This document shows positions 1 through 5,240 of a stretch of 9,768 bases of DNA, piece by piece. Position 1 is the first letter of the stretch. The number at the start of each line of letters is the position of its first letter. The notes under the pieces were generated by a model that was not told where the DNA came from, did no database searches, and saw nothing but the letters and a program-made list of their open reading frames with translations. The stretch is from contig JAHZKV010000058.1 of the NCBI GenBank assembly GCA_022600215.1, positions 1 through 9,768 of the forward strand. Reading direction: 5' to 3'. The stretch is from a bacterium. Its GTDB lineage: Bacteria > Chlamydiota > Chlamydiia > Chlamydiales > 2-12-FULL-49-11. Both the position numbers and the translations under genes were made by a program.

Positions 1-987
1 CTCAAAAAACTTCAGACGAAGATGAATCTAGCTCTTACCGGTACTCCTATTGAAAATAGTTTAGGAGAGCTTAAGTCTCTTTTTGATATTGTGCTGCCAA
101 AATATTTGCCGGTAGATGCTGAGTTTCGGGAAAAATTTGTGATACCTATTGAAAAAGATCGAAATATTGAGGCAAATAAGTTACTTGCAGCGCTGATCAA
201 GCCTTTTGTTTTGCGTAGGAAGAAGACGGAGGTGCTTGATGACCTTCCTGAAAAAATTGAAGAGATATCTATCTCAGAGTTATTACCTAAGCAAAGAGAG
301 CTTTATAACCAAGTTGCAACAAGAAGCGATGAGCTCCTCAAAGATGAAAATGAGAAGAGCTTCCATATGCACGTCTTTGCTTTGCTCAATAAATTAAAAC
401 AGGTATGTAATCACCCAGCACTTTACCATGGCGATGTAGAAAATTATGAAGAGTATAAAAGTGGTAAATGGGATTTATTTGTAGAGCTCTTGGAAGAATC
501 GCGAAGAAGTAAGCAGAAGGTGGTGGTCTTCACTCAATATCTTGGGATGATGGATATCATGGAAAAATATTTGAAAGATCAAGGGATTAAGTATTCTGCG
601 ATACGAGGAAGTACGTCTAATCGGCGCGAGCAGGTAACGCGTTTTCAAAATGACCCAGAATATGAAGTTTTTGTGGGTTCTTTGAATGCCGCAGGTGTGG
701 GAATTGATTTGACTTCTGCTTCGGTGGTGATCCACTATGATCGTTGGTGGAATCCAGCAAGGGAAAATCAGGCAACGGATCGTGTGCACCGAATGGGGCA
801 AAGTCGTGGTGTGTCGGTCTTTAAGTTTGTGACGAAGCATTCCCTTGAAGAGCATATCCATCATATTATTGAGAAAAAATCAAAACTCATTGAAAATATT
901 GTTGGATATGACAGTGAAGATGACTTTAAAAAGCTTGGGAAGGCCGAGCTTAAGAAAATTTTGCATCAAATTCAAAACGATCTCTAA
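1..987 (+). CDS. SNF2-family DNA helicase/ATPase, C-terminal part (5' truncated)
   Basis: The frame is open from base 1, so the gene begins outside the window; 328 residues are visible. It carries the second half of a SNF2 (superfamily 2) motor. Motif III is LALTGTPIEN (about fragment residues 9-18), followed by the inter-lobe linker with PFVLRRKK (68-75). Next come motif IV in VVVFTQYLG (174-182), the GSTSNRREQ region (203-211), motif V with GVGIDLTSA (232-240) and WWNPAREN (249-256), and motif VI QATDRVHRMGQ (257-267), whose arginines contact ATP in this family. The lost N-terminal part should hold the Walker A and DExx box. Such proteins use ATP to translocate on duplex DNA and remodel protein-DNA or RNA polymerase complexes; bacterial members include RapA-like and orphan SNF2 helicases. 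The C-terminus after motif VI is short and lysine-rich. The exact subfamily cannot be decided from this part. Confidence 0.95.
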   Translation, partial: LKKLQTKMNLALTGTPIENSLGELKSLFDIVLPKYLPVDAEFREKFVIPIEKDRNIEANKLLAALIKPFVLRRKKTEVLDDLPEKIEEISISELLPKQRELYNQVATRSDELLKDENEKSFHMHVFALLNKLKQVCNHPALYHGDVENYEEYKSGKWDLFVELLEESRRSKQKVVVFTQYLGMMDIMEKYLKDQGIKYSAIRGSTSNRREQVTRFQNDPEYEVFVGSLNAAGVGIDLTSASVVIHYDRWWNPARENQATDRVHRMGQSRGVSVFKFVTKHSLEEHIHHIIEKKSKLIENIVGYDSEDDFKKLGKAELKKILHQIQNDL

Positions 988-1003
988 TTACCTCAGAGGT
1001 TCC

Positions 1004-1032
1004 TTTACTATAAAGATAGGGTAAAGTAAAAT
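1004..1032 (+). promoter_or_regulatory. Putative sigma70-type promoter for the 257-residue membrane protein
   Basis: TTTACT (1004-1009) and TAAAAT (1027-1032) are separated by 17 bp, which is the ideal spacing. The predicted start of transcription is near 1039, inside a run of eight T (1037-1044), leaving a leader of about 17 nt with the AAGAGG ribosome site at 1045-1050. The 12-mer CTTTACTATAAA (1003-1014) recurs exactly at 3241-3252 before another membrane-protein gene. No convincing terminator for the helicase gene was found before it; the T run could alternatively be the U-tract of a weak terminator. Confidence 0.5.
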
Positions 1033-1055
1033 ATCCTTTTTTTTAAGAGGAATAT

Positions 1056-1829
1056 ATGGCCATACTAGGAAGTGATGAGCTGCGCGCAAGAGTTGTTTTA
1101 GGGGATGTATATGATAGAACCCGGAAAGCAGGTCCCACCGATAGGGATATTGTAGATGGCATTAAAAATGATCCTAATCTTTTGAAACCAGTTCTGAAAA
1201 AAAGAGTAGAGAGGCTAGATCAAACATCAGGAATTTTGCCTCAGGTGGAGCAAGTGTTGGTATATGCAGTGCCATATTTTATTGGGAGGCTTCAGTTATA
1301 TGCGTTCTTGATTACACGGCTTTATCCTTCCCTGAAAGGCAGATTTTCTAATAATCGCGTAAGAACGATTAAACATGTATTGCTAATTTTAGTGGTGTGC
1401 AAAGTCTTTTATGACTTTATTTCTTTGCTTTATAAAACTCCTACTTTTGAAGGGCGAAAACAAGTACTCATAAGCTATTTAAAAAAATATGTGCAGTTTT
1501 TTGGTAGTGGTCTTGTGATGACTCTTCTGCCGCAATTAAATTTTTTGAATCCCCTTTCAAAAGGTAGTGGAATTGCTTGGCATCCTATTACTGCTGCGCA
1601 GACCTATTTTTCTAGTGTTAGAGATAATCCTTATGCATATCTTACTTCATGGACGGTGTCTATTTTACCAAACCCACCTCCCTCTATTGAGATAGAGCCA
1701 GATGGCGATCTATCCTTGCCAGTAGATCAAGCAGTTCATCACATCATGATTCGTTTGATCCCTGTGCTTATCTTTAAATCAATGATGACAAGTCATGCGA
1801 TGACTCTTTTTAGAAGGCCAGCAAATTAA
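1056..1829 (+). CDS. Unrecognised membrane-associated protein, 257 aa
   Basis: I do not recognise this protein. The ATG is well supported by AAGAGG at 1045-1050, five bases upstream. Residues 1-60 are polar and charged with no signal peptide. Hydrophobic segments then follow at about 66-87 and 107-125, the second containing HVLLILVVCKVFYDF. Weaker ones lie at 145-164 and 228-243. Between the latter two is a proline-rich, acidic stretch near 204-222 (PNPPPS, then EIEPDGD). The layout of a soluble N-terminus, closely spaced hydrophobic segments and a short basic tail (FRRPAN) suggests an integral membrane protein. In an intracellular chlamydia-like bacterium, a secreted inclusion-membrane protein would be one option, but only topology points there. 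It sits alone between the helicase and der with its own promoter. No catalytic motif is visible. Confidence 0.85.
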   Translation: MAILGSDELRARVVLGDVYDRTRKAGPTDRDIVDGIKNDPNLLKPVLKKRVERLDQTSGILPQVEQVLVYAVPYFIGRLQLYAFLITRLYPSLKGRFSNNRVRTIKHVLLILVVCKVFYDFISLLYKTPTFEGRKQVLISYLKKYVQFFGSGLVMTLLPQLNFLNPLSKGSGIAWHPITAAQTYFSSVRDNPYAYLTSWTVSILPNPPPSIEIEPDGDLSLPVDQAVHHIMIRLIPVLIFKSMMTSHAMTLFRRPAN

Positions 1830-1857
1830 AATTTTAATATATTGGTTTTCTCTAAGA

Positions 1858-1886
1858 TTGAGATTTAATAGGATTTACGGTATCAT
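1858..1886 (+). promoter_or_regulatory. Putative sigma70-type promoter directly before der
   Basis: TTGAGA (1858-1863) and TATCAT (1881-1886) are spaced by 17 bp. Normal initiation about 7 bases after the -10 box would fall near 1893, only two bases before the der ATG at 1895. That would make this transcript practically leaderless. The weak ribosome-site-like AGAAGG (1887-1892) would then not be in the mRNA. Confidence 0.4.
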
Positions 1887-1894
1887 AGAAGGCA

Positions 1895-3217
1895 ATGGAA
1901 AAGAAAAAATTTAAAATTGCGATTGTTGGTCGTCCTAACGTAGGGAAATCCCATTTATTCAATCGAATTACTGGTGGGCGTAAGTCTATTGTGGAGGATG
2001 TTCCTGGGGTAACTAGGGATAGACTCTATGCAGAAACAGAATTTTTTGGAAAAAAAGCTTTATTTATCGATACTGGTGGTATCGCTAGTGATAATGAGGG
2101 GCTTTTCTCTAAATCCATCCGTGTACAGGCTCAAATGGCAATTGAGGAGTCTGATGCTATTATTTTTGTGATCGATGGGATTGCTGGAATTACCGCTCAT
2201 GATGAAGATGTCCTTGCTTTACTTAGAAAGACTCATAAGCCGGTAATTGTTGCTATCAATAAAATGGACTTGGAGAAGCAGCGCGGGGATTTTTCTGAAT
2301 ATTATAGTCTTGGAGTGGAGCATTTTTTCCCAGTATCTTCTATGCATGGAGATGGGATTGCAGATTTGCTAGAGCATTTATGTACTATCGCTCCAGATGA
2401 TGATAAGGAAGAGCTTAAGATGCCTCCAAAAGTAGCAATTATTGGACGTCCAAATGTTGGGAAATCTACCATTTTAAATAAGCTTCTTGGCAAAGAGCGC
2501 TCTTTGGTAAGTGATATAGCTGGAACAACTCTAGATGCATTAGATAGTCAGATTAATGGGGTATGTTTTATTGATACTGCTGGAATCAAACGAAAGCAAA
2601 AAGAGTTAGAAACGGTAGAAAAATATGCACGTATTCGTACAGAAAATGCGGTAGATCGTGCAGAGATTTGTTTGATTGTCATTGATGCCTCTGCAGGGGT
2701 GACTGCACAAGATAAGAAGATCTTTACAGAGGTGGTGGCTGCTCGAAAGGGATGTATTTTTTACATAAATAAATGGGATACCATCGAAAAGACGCAAAAA
2801 GAGCATTTGATGCGTCGTATGGAAGAAATTTTACCAGAAGCAAAACATCTACCATGCTTGGTTGGATCTGCGCTGCATGATAAGGAGTTGAAGGGCCTTT
2901 TTGAGATGATTGAAAGGGTGCATGAAAATTATCATAGACGTATCACTACGGGGCAATTGAATAACTTTATGGAAAGGATATTGCAGGAAAACCCACCTCC
3001 TGTGATTGGCACGCGCCGTTTACGAATCTATTACCTTACTCAGGGGTCAACAGCACCTCCAAATTTTGTGTTGTTTGTTAACTATCCTGATTTGATGCCA
3101 AATTCTTATAAGCGTTATTTACACAATCGCTTTAAAGAAGCTTATGACTTTTTGGGTATCCCTTTGACTTTTTACATGAAAGCAAAAAAGTCTTCTCGTA
3201 AAAAAGCAAAAGCGTAA
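1895..3217 (+). CDS. der: Ribosome-assembly GTPase Der (EngA)
   Basis: Der is an essential GTPase with two tandem G domains that acts in the cytoplasm in maturation of the 50S ribosomal subunit. G domain 1 (residues about 6-165) has the P-loop GRPNVGKS (12-19), G2 in PGVTRDR, G3 DTGG (59-62) and G4 NKMD (122-125). G domain 2 (about 178-345) has GRPNVGKS (184-191), DTAG (227-230) and NKWD (292-295). A KH-like domain follows (about 350-430) with the conserved PNSYKRYL, and a lysine-rich tail ends the protein. The 440-residue length is normal. The start is fixed by the usual short lead before the first P-loop. Two departures: the residue after the first GKS is His instead of the common Thr/Ser, and the second switch region reads GTTLDALD where GTTRD is usual. 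All nucleotide-binding motifs are otherwise intact, so activity is expected. Confidence 0.98.
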   Translation: MEKKKFKIAIVGRPNVGKSHLFNRITGGRKSIVEDVPGVTRDRLYAETEFFGKKALFIDTGGIASDNEGLFSKSIRVQAQMAIEESDAIIFVIDGIAGITAHDEDVLALLRKTHKPVIVAINKMDLEKQRGDFSEYYSLGVEHFFPVSSMHGDGIADLLEHLCTIAPDDDKEELKMPPKVAIIGRPNVGKSTILNKLLGKERSLVSDIAGTTLDALDSQINGVCFIDTAGIKRKQKELETVEKYARIRTENAVDRAEICLIVIDASAGVTAQDKKIFTEVVAARKGCIFYINKWDTIEKTQKEHLMRRMEEILPEAKHLPCLVGSALHDKELKGLFEMIERVHENYHRRITTGQLNNFMERILQENPPPVIGTRRLRIYYLTQGSTAPPNFVLFVNYPDLMPNSYKRYLHNRFKEAYDFLGIPLTFYMKAKKSSRKKAKA

Positions 3218-3241
3218 GAATAACTTTATTACAAACTATTC

Positions 3242-3271
3242 TTTACTATAAATTAACAAACTTTGTATACT
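3242..3271 (+). promoter_or_regulatory. Putative sigma70-type promoter for the 130-residue membrane protein
   Basis: TTTACT (3242-3247) and TATACT (3266-3271) are spaced by 18 bp, with TG directly before the -10 box. Transcription would start near 3278, and a strong ribosome site AAGGAGG (3291-3297) lies five bases before the ATG at 3303. The -35 region lies in the same 12-mer found at 1003-1014. A 7-bp inverted repeat (AAGAATA 3216-3222 with TATTCTT 3237-3243, 14-nt loop) touches the -35 box; it may be a weak der terminator or chance. Confidence 0.5.
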
Positions 3272-3302
3272 CGTTGTTCTCATAAAATTTAAGGAGGGCA
3301 AT

Positions 3303-3695
3303 ATGGGTGTAAATTTTTCAACAGCAGCAGCTACGGCAGGACATGTAGGTTATAGAGGTCTACAGATAGGCATCTTGGCACCAGTAGTATATGCAGTAGT
3401 AAAAGAAGCTATTAACCTAAGAAACGATGGTGATTGGTTTGATTCTCTTAGGGAATCTGATAATAGAACGCGGGATCTTAGAAAGGTACTTCCTTTGTGT
3501 GCTTGGATTGCAGTTCATGCGCTGGTAGGAGTTGTACAAAGTATGGCTTTAGCTACAAGAGGATCTGCAAATATCACTGCATCGAGACTTGGTAAAATGG
3601 CACCTTTCTTTGGTGTTGCATGTATAGCTACAACTATTTATTGGGCTTGGACTGATCATAAGCCAAGTGAATCACATCAGCAACATGTGAATTAA
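3303..3695 (+). CDS. Unrecognised small membrane protein, 130 aa
   Basis: No family is recognised. The start is decided by AAGGAGG at 3291-3297, the best ribosome site in the window, suggesting high expression. Residues 1-18 are small and polar (Ala, Thr, Gly). Hydrophobic segments lie at about 19-37 (QIGILAPVVYAVV), 62-84 (VLPLCAWIAVHALVGVV) and 100-116 (PFFGVACIATTIYWAW). Charged loops separate them, including WFDSLRESDNRTRDLRK at 45-61. The C-terminus is hydrophilic and His/Gln-rich. There is no cleavable signal peptide. A small tri-helical membrane or secreted membrane-inserting protein is likely. It has its own promoter and terminator, so it is a single-gene transcript. It shows no clear sequence similarity to the 257-residue orphan upstream of der, though the two share a promoter element. 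Confidence 0.87.
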   Translation: MGVNFSTAAATAGHVGYRGLQIGILAPVVYAVVKEAINLRNDGDWFDSLRESDNRTRDLRKVLPLCAWIAVHALVGVVQSMALATRGSANITASRLGKMAPFFGVACIATTIYWAWTDHKPSESHQQHVN

Positions 3696-3712
3696 AATAT
3701 CTAATATTTTTC

Positions 3713-3743
3713 AAGCGTTGGTACGATGTATCAGCGCTTTTTT
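3713..3743 (+). terminator. Intrinsic terminator after the 130-residue gene
   Basis: AAGCGTTGGTA (3713-3723) pairs with TATCAGCGCTT (3729-3739) as an 11-bp stem with two G-U pairs and a 5-nt loop, and runs into six T (3738-3743). It lies 18 bp after the stop. The T run overlaps the stop codon of the convergent gene (TAA on the - strand at 3742-3744). Read on the - strand, the hairpin is followed by GAAAAATATT rather than a T run, so it mainly stops + strand transcription. A second, AT-only inverted repeat (AAAATAT/ATATTTT, 3694-3710) sits between the stop and this hairpin. Confidence 0.85.
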
Positions 3744-4155
3744 AGTAGGTAGGATCCCATTTGTATTTTACCCCATCTATTTGGGTAGTGCGATAAACCC
3801 ATGGATCGCTATTTTCTCTGAGCAGGCGATCAAAACCTTTTAGTGAGCCTTTTACAAAGCCATAGCGTTTGATAGCTAAAAGCATATACCTGGAGCTAGT
3901 TGGTCGAAAATGGCTGCGTGGCCCATCGACAGGGCTCAATACATTTTGATGAAAGAGGATCATTTTTTCTGATATTTTGGATAGTGGATCAAATCGTTTT
4001 GGTGGCGCAATCCATCGCTTTTTTTGTTCCATTAGATCAACATGTTTTCCCCACGGCTCATGATAGCCAGGTAGCGCATAGAGGCTTCCACAATGAAAGA
4101 TGGGATGTATCAATAGCAATGCATAAAAGCTTTTTTTCCAAAAACTAAAAACCAT
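3742..4155 (-). CDS. yidD: Exported YidD-family protein lacking the family cysteines, 137 aa
   Basis: YidD proteins are small inner-membrane-associated factors that assist YidC-dependent membrane protein insertion. The family core is visible at residues 65-114: LFHQNVLSP, GPR, FRPTSSRY (83-90), AIKRYG, VKGSLKGF and RLLRE (110-114). It aligns with the usual Y-Q-x-x-LSP, GPRCRFxPTCSxY and RLLRC motifs. The three customary cysteines are Ser81, Ser87 and Glu114 here. Unlike the ordinary short protein, it has an N-terminal signal-like segment (residues about 7-28, ending SLYA) and a spacer of about 35 residues before the core. Cys22 is not in a good lipobox (preceded by IFH). The ATG overlaps the end of the upstream gene by 11 bp and has no Shine-Dalgarno, so translational coupling is likely. 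It is the third gene of the secretin operon rather than next to rnpA/yidC. Family membership is fairly sure; retention of YidD function is not. Confidence 0.83.
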   Translation of the reverse strand: MVFSFWKKSFYALLLIHPIFHCGSLYALPGYHEPWGKHVDLMEQKKRWIAPPKRFDPLSKISEKMILFHQNVLSPVDGPRSHFRPTSSRYMLLAIKRYGFVKGSLKGFDRLLRENSDPWVYRTTQIDGVKYKWDPTY

Positions 4156-5215
4156 GGCGAAGCATTAAGATGGGGTAGAGTTTATGATCACGCATGCGAT
4201 AATGTGCTGCTTTTTCAAACATGCGCCTATTGTAAAATTCTGCTTCTTCGTAGGCGCCAACAATTCCACCGAGGTACCACCCTGATTCAAAGCTAAGAGT
4301 TAGAAGGGCAGCGGGGAGGTTATCATTTTTATAGAATAGGATGGCTGCACCTGCAGTTACGGTATTGAGGAGAAGGGCAGTGAGTGCTGATTGCTTTTGT
4401 CCGAGGTAGAGATACCCTAGTCCAGGAAGGATAGCATTAAGCGAGCTTGCTGCAAGGGGATTTTTTCTTTGGAGGGTGTAGTCATTTAGGATAGAGCGCT
4501 CAGCATCTCTGCATTCTTTAAGGTGGTAGAGGGATTGGAGTTTATCTTCAGAGAGGGAGTGCGTGTGTTCATCGATAGCTCCTTCTCCGCGACTTTCTTT
4601 GAAAAAATTTTCATCGAGAGATCCCTCTAGGGAAGCGATAGAAGTTTCAATATCAAAACTTTTTGCATCTTTTTCTAGGAGGTCTATATCTCCTGCTAGG
4701 ATAGCATTACCTATTTCTAGCTTTTGTTTTTCTAATGGAAAGTATTTGTCCATGGTTTTGAGCATGAAGCTTGCTCGCTCTTCCTCCTTAATATTTTTAA
4801 GGGAGTCGTAGAGGATGACAAGAAGGTCATGGAAGGCAGGAAAGGCTGGCTCGATATTTGCAAGGAGGGAGTGATCAAAATGAGTGACCACCTCTTCATA
4901 TTTTCCGCCAAGGTAGTAGGCATTGATGATTTGGTAATCAATCTCTCTTCTGCGAGCAATATTGTGATCGGGAATTAATACACGTGCGCGCTTAAAGGTT
5001 GCTACTGCTTGGTAGAGATCGAGGTCTTTGGCAAAATGAAGCGCGATGCTGTATTCTTTTCCCCAGCTATGTTCTTTTTCCTCTTTGGTAAGTTTCGGAA
5101 AGATGGTTCGCATTTGTTGCAGGTATCGATCGTGGACAGAGTATCCAAGAACAGGTTTTACTACCTCTGCTGCAAAGAGAGAAACAGATAAAAAGAAAAG
5201 GGTAAATATTCGCAT
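4145..5215 (-). CDS. Exported helical-repeat protein with C-terminal membrane hairpin, 356 aa
   Basis: I know no named gene for this. It begins with a clear signal peptide (MRIFTLFFLSVSLFA, cleavage about residue 15). An alpha-helical part (about 45-245) follows, with TPR-like pairs, for example YQAVATFKRARVLIPDH (68-84) and YYLGGKYEEVVTHFD (100-114). After a charged linker comes a hydrophobic region (253-335): KNPLAASSLNAILPGLGYLY (252-271), LGQKQSALTALLLN, a second hydrophobic run, then GWYLGGIVGAYEEA and FYNRR. This PGxGxxYxG...GAyxxAxxYN layout is a common bacterial membrane-hairpin module seen behind TPR-like domains. I chose the ATG at 5215 because the signal peptide starts cleanly there; an in-frame TTG at 5233 would add six residues. 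The gene lies 25 bp after the secretin stop and overlaps the YidD-like gene by 11 bp. It may be a periplasmic scaffold for the secretin or the YidD-like protein; that role is inferred from context only. Confidence 0.87.
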   Translation of the reverse strand: MRIFTLFFLSVSLFAAEVVKPVLGYSVHDRYLQQMRTIFPKLTKEEKEHSWGKEYSIALHFAKDLDLYQAVATFKRARVLIPDHNIARRREIDYQIINAYYLGGKYEEVVTHFDHSLLANIEPAFPAFHDLLVILYDSLKNIKEEERASFMLKTMDKYFPLEKQKLEIGNAILAGDIDLLEKDAKSFDIETSIASLEGSLDENFFKESRGEGAIDEHTHSLSEDKLQSLYHLKECRDAERSILNDYTLQRKNPLAASSLNAILPGLGYLYLGQKQSALTALLLNTVTAGAAILFYKNDNLPAALLTLSFESGWYLGGIVGAYEEAEFYNRRMFEKAAHYRMRDHKLYPILMLRHGF

Positions 5216-5240
5216 ATAGGTAAGTATATGCAAAGACCAA

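Noticed and set aside
475..864. Open - strand frame of 129 codons inside the helicase gene
   Set aside because: It lies opposite conserved SNF2 motifs, its product is His/Ile-rich without domain features, and it has no ribosome site; it is a shadow.
1003..1044. CTTTAC/GTAAAG inverted repeat followed by eight T as a helicase terminator
   Set aside because: The 6-bp stem ends about ten bases before the T run, so it does not form a standard terminator; a promoter reading fits better.
1825..1838. Perfect palindrome ATTAAAATTTTAAT over the stop codon of the 257-residue gene as a terminator
   Set aside because: It has only A-T pairs, no loop and no clean T run; chance in AT-rich DNA is the simpler explanation.
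3216..3243. Inverted repeat AAGAATA/TATTCTT after der as an intrinsic terminator
   Set aside because: The stem is only 7 bp with one G-C pair and a 14-nt loop, and only a short T run follows.
4090..4092. Cys22 of the YidD-like protein as a lipoprotein cleavage site
   Set aside because: The preceding residues IFH do not match a lipobox, which needs small residues before the Cys.
3900..4148. Open + strand frame of 82 codons opposite the YidD-like gene
   Set aside because: The - strand frame has the recognisable YidD core; the + frame has no ribosome site or known motif.
5216..5233. TTG start at 5233 extending the TPR-like protein by six residues
   Set aside because: It would put MHILTY before a complete signal peptide that begins naturally at the ATG at 5215; neither start has a Shine-Dalgarno.
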